NCBI RefSeq assembly: GCF_000331515.1 | Contig: NZ_AMZO01000035.1 | Location: 17,724 to 81,723 of the forward strand | DNA length: 64,000 bases | From: Photobacterium marinum | Lineage (GTDB): Bacteria; Pseudomonadota; Gammaproteobacteria; Enterobacterales; Vibrionaceae | Direction: 5' to 3' | Shown here: positions 17,162 to 26,149 of the stretch, one piece after another | How the letters are laid out: each line of letters begins with the position of its first letter | Numbering within the stretch: the stretch's first letter is position 1 | Position numbers and translations under genes: made by a program | Notes under the pieces: model-generated | What the model saw: the letters and a program-made list of their open reading frames with translations, nothing else | What the model was told of the DNA's origin: nothing | Database searches by the model: none

Positions 17162-17293
17162 TTTCAACGCCCGCTCTATCTAAAGAATGCACCTCAATTA
17201 ATTTGCATAATATGCAAATTATCAAAACAGCTTCAAGGTATTCATTTTCTGCTTCTGTTAGCGTAATTCAATGTGTTACAGAGCAGACCTGTT

Positions 17294-18241
17294 ATGAAAT
17301 TAACCCAACTCAATGCATTTAAAGCCGTTGTTGAATGCCAGACTGTTACTGCCGCTGCTGAACGCCTCTGTCTTAGCCAACCTGCAGTAAGTCGACTCTT
17401 ATCCGGGCTTGAACAACGCCTTGGCTTTAAGCTGTTTATCCGCAAAGGAAACCGTCTGGAACTCAGTGATGAAGGGCAAGCGTTTTATCTGGAAGTGGCG
17501 AAAGTATTCGATGCAGTTTCAGGGCTGGATAATGCTGCCGACTCAATCCGCTCCCGCCACTTCGGCAGCCTGAATATCGCAGCAATGCCCCTGCTCTCTA
17601 ATGCTTTCCTACCCCGTATTCTGGCAACGTTTCTGAAACAGGCACCAAAGATGAAAGTCGGGTTCAAAACCTATCGTTCGGAAGACGTGATCCGCCGGGT
17701 TCAGAGCCAGACTACGGATATCGGCTTTGCTTTTGTCGATGAGCACCTGGCTGGTGTTAAAGCACAGAGAGTGGAATGTGAATCCGTTTGCTTACTGCCC
17801 GCAGACTCTCAATTGGCTAAGCGTTCTGTAATTGATATCTACGATATCGCCGGACAGGTACTGATCCGCCATGAGAAAGATGTAACCCAACGACGAATTG
17901 ATGCTCTGTTGCGACGCTATGATCTTTCTACCATTGAGCAGATCGAAGTCTCCCTCGCCAGCACTGCCGCCGCTCTGGTACGAGAAGGCGTCGGTATTGC
18001 TATCACCGACCCTTTCACTGCCCATATGGAAAACGAACACCCTCAGGTTGTAATGCGTCCGCTGGTCTTCAGCTTACCGTTTGAATTTGACATTCTTTAT
18101 CCGGCGTTAAAGCCAGTTCACCGCCATGCCGAACAGTTCATTGAGCAATTTATGCTGCTTGCTGATCAGATGGATATTTACCTCAAAATCGGCCCGATGC
18201 GCGACCTTGATGAGCGGTTAACAGCGAGAGTTCACAGTTAA
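17294..18241 (+). CDS. LysR-type regulator, OccR/NocR-like
   Basis: A 315-residue LysR regulator. The N-terminal winged helix contains TAAAERLCLSQPAVSRLLSGLE (split here as AAAERLCLSQPAVS and the following residues), and the effector domain starts with GSLNIAAMPLLSNAFLPR. That segment and VSLASTAAALVREGVGIAI closely recall the opine-responsive regulators OccR and NocR of Agrobacterium. The next gene encodes an octopine/nopaline-dehydrogenase family enzyme, which supports an opine-type effector. The start at 17294 (MKLTQLNAF) is preferred to GTG 17273 because it gives the usual LysR N-terminus. It presumably activates the two genes downstream, in the same orientation, from the 18331-18423 gap. 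Confidence 0.88.
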   Translation: MKLTQLNAFKAVVECQTVTAAAERLCLSQPAVSRLLSGLEQRLGFKLFIRKGNRLELSDEGQAFYLEVAKVFDAVSGLDNAADSIRSRHFGSLNIAAMPLLSNAFLPRILATFLKQAPKMKVGFKTYRSEDVIRRVQSQTTDIGFAFVDEHLAGVKAQRVECESVCLLPADSQLAKRSVIDIYDIAGQVLIRHEKDVTQRRIDALLRRYDLSTIEQIEVSLASTAAALVREGVGIAITDPFTAHMENEHPQVVMRPLVFSLPFEFDILYPALKPVHRHAEQFIEQFMLLADQMDIYLKIGPMRDLDERLTARVHS

Positions 18242-18297
18242 CCTGATAGTAAGCGACAATCAGAATCCAACCAAAAACCTTTATTTTTCATTGAATT

Positions 18298-18330
18298 AAA
18301 AAGGTGACGCTCGCTAAGCATTACCTTTTT
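18298..18330. terminator. Hairpin between the regulator and the dehydrogenase
   Basis: AAAAAGGT / ACCTTTTT with an inner GCT/AGC pair. The T residues are part of the stem, as in bidirectional terminators. It separates the regulator from the dehydrogenase/transporter pair. Confidence 0.6.
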
Positions 18331-18423
18331 GCATACTAGTCCCCGCCTTCGTCATTGGCAGCAATACGCCCATCTTCCTTAGTCTGGAAAGCAGATAAAT
18401 CAAATAACAAGAAGGAAGAAGTT

Positions 18424-19533
18424 ATGAACCCTCGTGTATCCGTGATCGGCTCTGGCAATGCAGGTTTAACAGCCGCTTACCACTTCACTATGCAAGGCGC
18501 AGATGTCTGCCTTTATGGTGCTCCGGGATTCGATCAACCACTGACTGATATCGAGCAGCAAGACGGTATCCGTGCGCTGGACAGCTTCAATGATGTCCCG
18601 CTTACCTATGACGGCTTCCAGAAGATCGACAAAATCAGCCGGGATCTGGCCGAAACTATTGCTTATGCCGATATGCTGGTACTACCCGTCCCTTCATTTG
18701 CTCAGGAACCGCTGTTTATCAACATGCTGCCCCATCTCCGTAATGGCCAGATCATTATGCTGATGCCGGGTAACTATGGCTCTCTGGTTCTGAACCGCCT
18801 AAAGAAAGAGCAAGGCTATGCAGACCTTGACCTGACATTCGTCGATGCCATCTCTATCCCTTGGGCAACCCGAATTGTCGGCCCGGCGGAAATCGCCATC
18901 CTGGGGATGAAGGAATTTTTGCCAGTTGCCGCCTTCCCGGCAAGCCGTACACAAGATGCGATTGATGCCCTTCAGCCGGTAATGCCACTACCGCTCAAGC
19001 CTCTCGATAATGTGCTTGAAGCGGGTTTGGAAAATATCAACTTCGGCGGCCACCCTCTGCTCACCACCCTCAATATGGGGCTACTGGAAAACTATGACGG
19101 CCAATTCAATTACTACAAAGACTGCTGCTCTGTATCAACCGCAAAAGCTGCGGCCGTGATGGAAACAGAACGCCAGTCAATCGGTAAAGCGTTGGGTCTG
19201 CAACTGCTTCCTGAACTGGAGGCCATGAATGCTTTGTACGATATGGAATGTAAGAGTGTTTATGAGGTAAACCGCACCTCTGAAACCCACGGCAAACTCA
19301 ACAGCGCGCCAAATTCAGCCAGCAACCGTTACATCACTGAAGACGCAGCCTACCTGCTGGTTCCTTGCTATGAACTGGGTCAGCTGGTTGGTGTTGAAAC
19401 TCCAATGATTACCTCCTGCCTGCATATCGATAACGCCTATAACGAAACCAACTATTTCGAAACAGGAAGGACACTGAAACAAATGGGCTTAAACAACATG
19501 TCAGCTCAAGAAATCATGGACTTCGTTAATTAG
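18424..19533 (+). CDS. Octopine/nopaline-dehydrogenase family enzyme
   Basis: A 369-residue NAD(P)-dependent enzyme. The N-terminal Rossmann domain begins VSVIGSGNAGLTAA (residues 5-18); the C-terminal helical catalytic domain contains NINFGGHPLLT, whose His is the probable catalytic residue, and a later NRTSETHGK. Members of this family reductively join an amino acid to an alpha-keto acid to make an opine, or run in reverse. The exact substrate cannot be read. The start at 18424 follows AAGGAAGAAG, and an upstream in-frame ATG lacks one. The neighbours are an OccR/NocR-like regulator and a YfcC-type carrier, suggesting uptake (or export) and conversion of one opine-like compound. Confidence 0.85.
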   Translation: MNPRVSVIGSGNAGLTAAYHFTMQGADVCLYGAPGFDQPLTDIEQQDGIRALDSFNDVPLTYDGFQKIDKISRDLAETIAYADMLVLPVPSFAQEPLFINMLPHLRNGQIIMLMPGNYGSLVLNRLKKEQGYADLDLTFVDAISIPWATRIVGPAEIAILGMKEFLPVAAFPASRTQDAIDALQPVMPLPLKPLDNVLEAGLENINFGGHPLLTTLNMGLLENYDGQFNYYKDCCSVSTAKAAAVMETERQSIGKALGLQLLPELEAMNALYDMECKSVYEVNRTSETHGKLNSAPNSASNRYITEDAAYLLVPCYELGQLVGVETPMITSCLHIDNAYNETNYFETGRTLKQMGLNNMSAQEIMDFVN

Positions 19534-19565
19534 AAGGTGGGGCCACTATTGGTCACTACCCGTTT

Positions 19566-19583
19566 ATGGGGCGAAAGCCCCAT
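19566..19583 (+). other. Very stable intercistronic hairpin
   Basis: ATGGGGC-GAAA-GCCCCAT: a 7-bp GC-rich stem with a GNRA tetraloop between the dehydrogenase and the carrier genes. No T tract follows, so it is more likely an mRNA stabilising or processing element that sets unequal expression than a terminator. Confidence 0.5.
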
Positions 19584-19604
19584 TTGAAACAAGAGGACAT
19601 CCCT

Positions 19605-21011
19605 ATGACAAAAATTAAATTTCCCTCTGCCTACACAATCCTGATGATTCTGACCGTTTTAATGGCTGTTCTGACCTGGGTTATACCAGCTGGACAGTAT
19701 CAGATGGAAACCAATGAAACGCTGGGGCGCATGGTACCGTTGGTCGGCACATATCAAACCGTGGACTCCAATCCACAAGGTTTCGTCGACATCCTGATGG
19801 CTCCGATTCAGGGCTTCTATGACCCGAGCAGCTATGCGGCGCGTGCTGTTGATGTAGCACTGTTCGTTCTGGTCATCGGCGGCTTCCTTGCAGTTGTCAC
19901 CCAAACCGGTGCAATCGATGCAGGTATCGCCGGCACCATGAAACGCCTGGCCGGACGTGAAAAATGGATGATCCCTATCCTAATGGGACTATTCGCCCTG
20001 GGCGGTACTGTGTATGGCATGGCAGAGGAAACCATCCCATTTTACGCCCTGCTTATCCCTGTAATGATAGCCGCAGGCTATGACAGTATTGTCGGTGTTG
20101 CCATTATCATGGTTGGTGCCGGTATCGGGTGTCTGGGCTCAACCATCAACCCGTTTGCTACAGTAATTGCTTCCAACGCAGCTGAAATCAACTTTATGGA
20201 AGGTTTCGCTCTTCGCGCGATTATCCTGGTTCTGGGCTGGGTAGCTTGCGTGATTTACGTGATGCGCTATGCCGAAAAAGTAAAACGTAATCCGGAGCTA
20301 TCCATTGTTGCAAACCAGAGAGAATCTAATCTCAACCATTTCCTTCATAGCAAGCAACAAGAGACACCGGAACTGACCAATACCCGTAAAGCCGTTCTAG
20401 CTATCTTCGGCCTGACTTTTGCGGTCATGATGTGGGGTGTGTCCGTTGCCGGATGGTGGATGGCGGAACTGTCTGCCCTGTTTATCGGCTCCAGTATCCT
20501 GGTTGGCTTTGTCGGCCGTATGTCAGAAGTGGAAATCACCGACAGCTTTGTTAATGGTGCCCGAGACTTACTTGGCGTCGCACTGATCATCGCCATTGCC
20601 CGAGGCCTGGTTGTGGTGATGGATAACGGCAACATCACTCACACCATCCTTCATTATGCAGAAGGCTTACTGGGCGGACTAAACGACGTTGCCTTCATCA
20701 ATGCTATCTACTGGGTTGAAGCTGTAATGTGTCTGGTAGTGCCATCATCATCCGGCCTCGCGGTACTTTCAATGCCGGTTTTGGCACCACTGGCTGACTT
20801 TGCCGGTGTTGGCCGAGAGTTGGTAGTGACAGCTTATCAATCAGCTTCCGGCCTGCCTAACCTGGTTACCCCGACATCCGGCGTCGTGATGGGTGGCCTG
20901 GCAATCGGTCGTGTTGCTTACTCATCCTGGTTGCGATTCATTGGCCCGCTGCTGGGTATACTGACAGCTATGGTAATGGTGCTGTTGAGTATCGGCGTCA
21001 TGATGGGCTAG
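19605..21011 (+). CDS. yfcC: YfcC-family membrane carrier
   Basis: A 468-residue protein with about 11-12 membrane helices, of the YfcC/DcuC-like ion-transporter group. Signatures visible include LTWVIPAGQY near the N-terminus, MAEETIPFYALLIPVM and LGSTINPFATVIASNAA in the first half, and VVPSSSGLAVLSMPVLAPLAD with PTSGVVMGGLAIG in the second half, a typical two-fold repeat. E. coli YfcC is thought to be a carboxylate/amino acid type carrier with unclear substrate. AGAGG lies eight bases before the ATG. Co-directional with and 71 bases after the opine-type dehydrogenase, so probably the carrier for its substrate or product. Confidence 0.85.
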   Translation: MTKIKFPSAYTILMILTVLMAVLTWVIPAGQYQMETNETLGRMVPLVGTYQTVDSNPQGFVDILMAPIQGFYDPSSYAARAVDVALFVLVIGGFLAVVTQTGAIDAGIAGTMKRLAGREKWMIPILMGLFALGGTVYGMAEETIPFYALLIPVMIAAGYDSIVGVAIIMVGAGIGCLGSTINPFATVIASNAAEINFMEGFALRAIILVLGWVACVIYVMRYAEKVKRNPELSIVANQRESNLNHFLHSKQQETPELTNTRKAVLAIFGLTFAVMMWGVSVAGWWMAELSALFIGSSILVGFVGRMSEVEITDSFVNGARDLLGVALIIAIARGLVVVMDNGNITHTILHYAEGLLGGLNDVAFINAIYWVEAVMCLVVPSSSGLAVLSMPVLAPLADFAGVGRELVVTAYQSASGLPNLVTPTSGVVMGGLAIGRVAYSSWLRFIGPLLGILTAMVMVLLSIGVMMG

Positions 21012-21077
21012 CCCGCTGATAACTAAAATATTCTAATAAACTCTCCACAACGCGATAGCTCAGTTGGCTATCAAAAT

Positions 21078-21107
21078 AAAGCCAGACTTCGTGTCTGGCT
21101 TTCCCTT
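21078..21107 (+). terminator. Terminator of the opine-type cluster
   Basis: Stem AAAGCCAGAC / GTCTGGCTTT with a 5-base loop. It closely resembles the terminator at 17133, sharing AAAGCCAGAC and GTCTGGCTTT. Confidence 0.75.
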
Positions 21108-21149
21108 TAATAATTCCTGTCAGCATAAGTACTTGATCACACCTGCTGG

Positions 21150-22457
21150 TTAAATGAAATCGAGGTAATGTGACTTAAACGACTTCAAAGACGGGAATAA
21201 ATCAGTCAATGCTCCCTGATAACCAAACCAGCGAGCTAGCGAGGCATTCACCTGATCTGCTGCAATTTCCGGGACAATACGACCATTCTTATAATCATAC
21301 TGACTGCCCGGTACCAGTTCAGGCCATTTGCCGTAAGCTTTACCGCCTTTAACTGCACCACCGACAACAATCTGATGCCCTGCCCAGCCATGATCCGTAC
21401 CGGTTTCATTGGCCATTATCCGACGACCAAAATCAGACATGGTAAACGCTGTTACTTTGTCTGCAATCTGAATGCTTTTCATATCCAGGTAGAAAGCCGC
21501 CATCGCATCAGATACCTGCTGCAACAAACCTGCATGCTTGGCCTGTTGATCTTTATGAGTATCAAAGCCACCTAAACCGACAAAATAAATCTGGCGCTGA
21601 TGGCCGAGGTCAGCCCTGGATCGGATTAATTTCGCAGTAGTTTGTAGCGAGTGGCCTAAATGCGTATCAGGATATCCGGTCAGTTCACCGACATTGCCCA
21701 GTGCCTCTTTGGCTTTTTCATTGTCATAATATCTGTCAGCCATCGTTTCAGAGTAATTATCCGCATACAGGTTACTGAACTTTTCGTTGAAATGACGCAG
21801 CATAGCTTCATATCTTTCCGGAGTTTTCAAGCCGCTGTATTCACCCGCACCGTCTGTGGTCAACACCAACTGTTCATGGTTTTCACTTCTCAGCCACTTC
21901 TTCTCACCATTTAGTGAAATCAGCGGAGAAAGTGAACCCGGTAAATGCATATCCCTAACCATTCTCCCGGCCCAACCTAACTTGTCCTTCATATTTTCCG
22001 CACCGGACTGCCACATGGTTTGCTGTAAGTTATGAGCCATCAGGAATTCGGGTAATTCCGGATTAGCAACCGCACTACCAATAACAGGTTCAACAAGTTG
22101 CCCGGAATTGACAATAACCGTCGCTTTTTTATCCTCGGTAAAAACTGCCTGCAAACTTTTCATTGATGGATGTAAGGCCAAAGGCACGCCGTTATCAGTC
22201 GCAATACCTATACTAACGGCCTCTTCCCGCACAATTGCCAGTTCAGGCCTAGCATTCAAGTAATCCGAATATTCCGCATCATTATCCGGAATGACCATGT
22301 TATAAGCATCATTACCACCGAACAGAAAAATACAAACAAGGGCTTTAAAATCGCCTTCCTGCGCATGAGCAATATTGATTCCTGTCACTGCCGGAGCCAA
22401 TGATGTCGCACTTAATGCAGCACTTCCTTTGAGAAAATTACGTCGTGTGATCTTCAT
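21150..22457 (-). CDS. DUF1501 family protein, Tat-exported
   Basis: A 435-residue protein with a twin-arginine signal (TRRNFLKG at residues 4-11, cleavage near 32). The body has the features of the DUF1501 group, related to the alkaline phosphatase/sulfatase fold: IFLFGGNDAYNMVIP, GLGGFDTHKDQ, FTMSDFGRR, DHGWAGHQIVVGG. Biochemical function is unknown. It follows the DUF1800 gene by 3 bases in the same operon. The two families are found together in many marine and environmental bacteria, which suggests one exported complex. No terminator is seen immediately after it. Confidence 0.87.
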   Translation of the reverse strand: MKITRRNFLKGSAALSATSLAPAVTGINIAHAQEGDFKALVCIFLFGGNDAYNMVIPDNDAEYSDYLNARPELAIVREEAVSIGIATDNGVPLALHPSMKSLQAVFTEDKKATVIVNSGQLVEPVIGSAVANPELPEFLMAHNLQQTMWQSGAENMKDKLGWAGRMVRDMHLPGSLSPLISLNGEKKWLRSENHEQLVLTTDGAGEYSGLKTPERYEAMLRHFNEKFSNLYADNYSETMADRYYDNEKAKEALGNVGELTGYPDTHLGHSLQTTAKLIRSRADLGHQRQIYFVGLGGFDTHKDQQAKHAGLLQQVSDAMAAFYLDMKSIQIADKVTAFTMSDFGRRIMANETGTDHGWAGHQIVVGGAVKGGKAYGKWPELVPGSQYDYKNGRIVPEIAADQVNASLARWFGYQGALTDLFPSLKSFKSHYLDFI

Positions 22458-22460
22458 AGC

Positions 22461-23984
22461 TTACTCCTGGCAACGAAATTCAGGGGAACATTGAACGGCA
22501 AACAGTGTGTCCTTTATTTTTCTGTCAGCAGATTTGTTATTCAGCTCAAGGCCTTCGAGCATCCCTTTCAGAAACAAGGAAAGCTCAGATGACATCAAAC
22601 CTCCGAACAAGCGCTCATTAACCAATGCGACATATTCATCGGGCTGACTCACTGTCCGTTCATATTCACTGCGATCCCACGACCACTTTTTCTTATTTGT
22701 CGATTGCGATGAGGCGATACAAATCCACATTCGGTTCGATATTCGCCGCACAACATCCATCGACAAAATGCCAAACTCTGGTGATGATAATAGTTTGTCG
22801 TTAATTTCCCCCTTGGGAGCATAATCCGGCTCATAGAAATTAAACACACTGGGTGCCCTGAGCGGTGCCTGGCCGTAATTCTTCTGACTTGATGCGAAAT
22901 CCCACCAGCGCTCCGGATCGTTGCTTTTGACATCCAGCGCCCGACATAAATTAGCCATAGCAACTATCGGTTCTTTTACCTTGCCAAAATTGCGACTGCT
23001 TTTACCCGTATTTTGATAATCAGCCATGGCTTTTCCTGCAAGGACATCTTCATCAAGCAATATGGCTTTGATTACGGCCTCCATATCGCCCCATATCCCT
23101 TTACCGTTATCCTTAAATACTTTGACCACTCGATCGATATAACTTCGCCGCGGGTTGCTGATGGTCAATCGTTTAATCAACAGAATTGAAATAAATATCG
23201 GGGTATTCGGGTGGTTAACTAACAGGTCAATGGCCTGTTCCAAATCCTGTTCTGCCGTCTGCCCCTGTGCAAAAACCTGCCCCAGGACTTTCTTTTCACC
23301 GGTGTCATGCCATCGACTAACCGAATACATTGGTTTCAAATATGTATCCTTACGCCAGCCTGTAAACACTCGAGCCAACTCCTCGACATCTTCCTGGGTA
23401 TAGGTGGGAATTTTATTCCCGAACGAATCCAGTTTTGGCATTCCGTTAGAATGCAGCTGCCATAACCCGAGGCTGAACAATTGCATAACTTCACGAGCAT
23501 AATTTTCATCCGGAAAAGTATTTTTCACCGAATCTGCTTTCTTACTGCCGATTAAGGTAAGGTATTTGCCCATGGCCGGACTCAACGTGACGGTTTTTAA
23601 TATGTCCCTAAAATTACTGAAAGCATGTTGAACCAGTAGATCATAATATTCCGCCAAAGCCTGTGAATCCGGTCCACCAGAGCGAGACACCACGAAGATC
23701 TGACTCAACGCGTAAGCCACTCGCTGACGTAATTGGTCTTTCCCTTCAAGAGTATTGGCCCACCATGCACTTAAACGGACACCTTCTCCCAGAGAGGTCC
23801 CGCTAGCCGAAGCAAATGCTTCAGCTGATGGACGGTGTAAACTGGGAGCCAAACGAAATTGCTCACCAAACCAGGCATCAATTCCCATTGCACTTAAGGA
23901 TTCAATCTCACCCGGTTTGGGGCCAAATGTTGCTCGATACAGAAATTTAGCCACCTGTACCCTGTCTTCCTTTTGAATAGCCAA
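22461..23984 (-). CDS. DUF1800 family protein
   Basis: A 507-residue protein of the DUF1800 group. The N-terminal AKFLYRATFGPKPGEI and FGEQF, the central NYAREVMQLFSLGLWQL, EDVEELARVFTGWR and the C-terminal SVFNFYEPDYAPKG are the conserved stretches. It begins at a TTG codon 8 bases after AGAGG; no ATG exists nearby that keeps the conserved N-terminus. No signal peptide is visible, while its partner DUF1501 is Tat-exported, so it may travel with it or act inside. Function is unknown. First gene of a two-gene operon. Confidence 0.85.
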   Translation of the reverse strand: MAIQKEDRVQVAKFLYRATFGPKPGEIESLSAMGIDAWFGEQFRLAPSLHRPSAEAFASASGTSLGEGVRLSAWWANTLEGKDQLRQRVAYALSQIFVVSRSGGPDSQALAEYYDLLVQHAFSNFRDILKTVTLSPAMGKYLTLIGSKKADSVKNTFPDENYAREVMQLFSLGLWQLHSNGMPKLDSFGNKIPTYTQEDVEELARVFTGWRKDTYLKPMYSVSRWHDTGEKKVLGQVFAQGQTAEQDLEQAIDLLVNHPNTPIFISILLIKRLTISNPRRSYIDRVVKVFKDNGKGIWGDMEAVIKAILLDEDVLAGKAMADYQNTGKSSRNFGKVKEPIVAMANLCRALDVKSNDPERWWDFASSQKNYGQAPLRAPSVFNFYEPDYAPKGEINDKLLSSPEFGILSMDVVRRISNRMWICIASSQSTNKKKWSWDRSEYERTVSQPDEYVALVNERLFGGLMSSELSLFLKGMLEGLELNNKSADRKIKDTLFAVQCSPEFRCQE

Positions 23985-24204
23985 TGTGACGTCCTCTTTC
24001 TCTATTGGAATTGTTCTATCAAATGACTAGTAGCTGCATATCTAAGCTTATTTGAATTGAATTAAAGAAAAGAAATACCAGGAAGGAATTAATTATTTGT
24101 GGAATAAAGGTAACGAATTAAGTCTGCACTGATGCAAAACAATTAGGCCTGACTGGAAATAATGTGATGTTTTGCCCAAAGCAGTCTCTGAAAAACAAAC
24201 CAAT

Positions 24205-24238
24205 AAAACTAAAAAGCCCGGAAAATAATCCGGGCTTT
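24205..24238 (-). terminator. Terminator of pepF
   Basis: On the minus strand AAAGCCCGGA / TCCGGGCTTT with a 6-base loop, then TTAGTTTTATT. Confidence 0.85.
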
Positions 24239-24262
24239 GGAACTAAAATATTCAGCGAATAA

Positions 24263-26059
24263 TTATAACTTGCTAATCAATCGCTCAAACTCATCAATTT
24301 GCTGTTTAACCATATCAACACTTTGCTGCCAGAACTCCGGCTGGCGAATATCCATGCCAAGGTGTTTCTTAACCACCTCTTCGGCTGTCATAGAACCCGT
24401 ATCACGCAGCAAGGCTTTATAGTCCGAATAGAACTGCTCACCTTTCGCTTCGCGCTGGGCATAAACACCTTTACTGAACAGATAACCGAACAGATATGGA
24501 TAGTTATAGAAGCTGATTTCAGGAATGCTGAAGTGCAGCTTGCTGGCCCAGAACATGCTATTGGTTTCGTCCATCACATCGCCATACCACTCACGCCAGG
24601 TCTCTGACATCAGCTGTTTTAGCTGCTCAGGTGTAAATTCACCGTTTGAGCGCTGTTCGTAGAAGGCTTTTTCGAACTCATAGCGAACTGGAATATTAAC
24701 CATCAACGCCAGAGCCGACTGCGCTTCTTCCCACAGCATCATCAGCTTGTCCTGATCATTCTGGGCTTTTTCCAGCAGCGCATCACGAACGATATTCTCA
24801 GCAAAAATAGATGCTGTTTCAGCCAGTGTCATCGGGTACTCAGTTTCCACCAGAGACATATCACGCATTACCCAGTTGTGGAAAGCATGACCCAATTCAT
24901 GCGCCAGAGTAAGAACATCCGACATGCTGCCACCCCAGGTCATAAAGACCAGAGGCGTTCGAGTATCAACAAACTTAGTGCAGTAAGCACCTAAACGTTT
25001 TTTCGGCTGAGGTGCAGCATCAATAAGCTTCCTTTCGACCATCATGTCGACAAAATCAGACATTTCCTGATCAACACCGGCGAACGCATCACGGATAATC
25101 GCAATACCCTGCTCAAAGCTATAGCTTTCACCTTTACTACCTTGCAGTGCAGGCATTGAAGCCAGCTCATCCCATGGTTTGAGCTTGTCTGTTCCGAACA
25201 GTTTTGCCATTTGCTGCCCGGCATTACGACCGACAAGCTGATTGTCTCTGGCAACCTGAATCATGGCATCCAGTGTTTGCTTCTCAATACGACTGGTGTG
25301 CAGGCTAGAATCAAGAAAATGTACCTGATCGGTGTGGCTGCGCTTTTCATACTCCGTTAAGCGCCCACCCGCGAGACCGTTAAGAATAGCGGCGAAGGTC
25401 TGCTCATGTACTTCCATGATGTCAGAAATCGCTCGCCATGCCGGTTCACGACGTTCACTATCCGGGCCATAAAGAATGCTGGCCGCCTGCGACAGTCCCA
25501 TCGTTTCTTCACTGCCGTCAGCCAGTTGGAGCGTCACTTTTAAACTACCGGTCAGATTATCGTAAAGACGTCCCCAGGCATTTCGTCCATCCACATTCAT
25601 TGCAGACAGCAACTGTTCTTCACCAACAGAAAGCAGACGATTTCGCTTCAGGCGATCGCGTTTGAGGCGAAAACGGTGATGCGCCAGACTGCCGCTTTCC
25701 TGGTTACCAGCGAGCACAGCGTCAAAATCACTGTCATCCAAATTAATCAGAGCCTGCAAATACGGATTAAGCGCCTGCTCAAACTTCGAAAATAACTGAT
25801 CCAACTGACCTGACAGTTTTTTCGCACCATCATTTGCGGCATCAACTGACGTTAAACAATTGGCATAGCTTGATAAAGTACGAACTTTAACTGCAAGCTG
25901 ATCCTTTAGCACAATCGCCTTCATCAGATCATCAAGGCTGTCCGGATTTAAAGACGCCAACTGGCTAGTTTTTTCTTCGATTATTTTAATGTCTTGTTGA
26001 ATTTTCGGATCGGAAAGATCCTGGTAGGCAATCGACAAATCCCAGCTTGGTGCAGTCAT
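24263..26059 (-). CDS. pepF: Oligoendopeptidase F (M3 family zinc peptidase)
   Basis: A 598-residue cytoplasmic metallopeptidase. The zinc motif AHELGHAFHNW lies at about residues 386-396 with the downstream Glu ligand in ETASIFAENI, as in M3B oligoendopeptidases. It cleaves oligopeptides, mostly 7-17 residues, and serves peptide recycling. AAGGAG precedes the ATG by six bases. It is monocistronic, with its own terminator. The ABC genes upstream end 90 bases before it in the same direction, so read-through is possible. Confidence 0.92.
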   Translation of the reverse strand: MTAPSWDLSIAYQDLSDPKIQQDIKIIEEKTSQLASLNPDSLDDLMKAIVLKDQLAVKVRTLSSYANCLTSVDAANDGAKKLSGQLDQLFSKFEQALNPYLQALINLDDSDFDAVLAGNQESGSLAHHRFRLKRDRLKRNRLLSVGEEQLLSAMNVDGRNAWGRLYDNLTGSLKVTLQLADGSEETMGLSQAASILYGPDSERREPAWRAISDIMEVHEQTFAAILNGLAGGRLTEYEKRSHTDQVHFLDSSLHTSRIEKQTLDAMIQVARDNQLVGRNAGQQMAKLFGTDKLKPWDELASMPALQGSKGESYSFEQGIAIIRDAFAGVDQEMSDFVDMMVERKLIDAAPQPKKRLGAYCTKFVDTRTPLVFMTWGGSMSDVLTLAHELGHAFHNWVMRDMSLVETEYPMTLAETASIFAENIVRDALLEKAQNDQDKLMMLWEEAQSALALMVNIPVRYEFEKAFYEQRSNGEFTPEQLKQLMSETWREWYGDVMDETNSMFWASKLHFSIPEISFYNYPYLFGYLFSKGVYAQREAKGEQFYSDYKALLRDTGSMTAEEVVKKHLGMDIRQPEFWQQSVDMVKQQIDEFERLISKL

Positions 26060-26149
26060 TTATCACTCCTTTATTGAGAATAGTTTTAAGTAACTATACC
26101 CAAATGGTCTCAGGTTACCGTTTTCAGAATGAGATCACTTGGGTATGAC

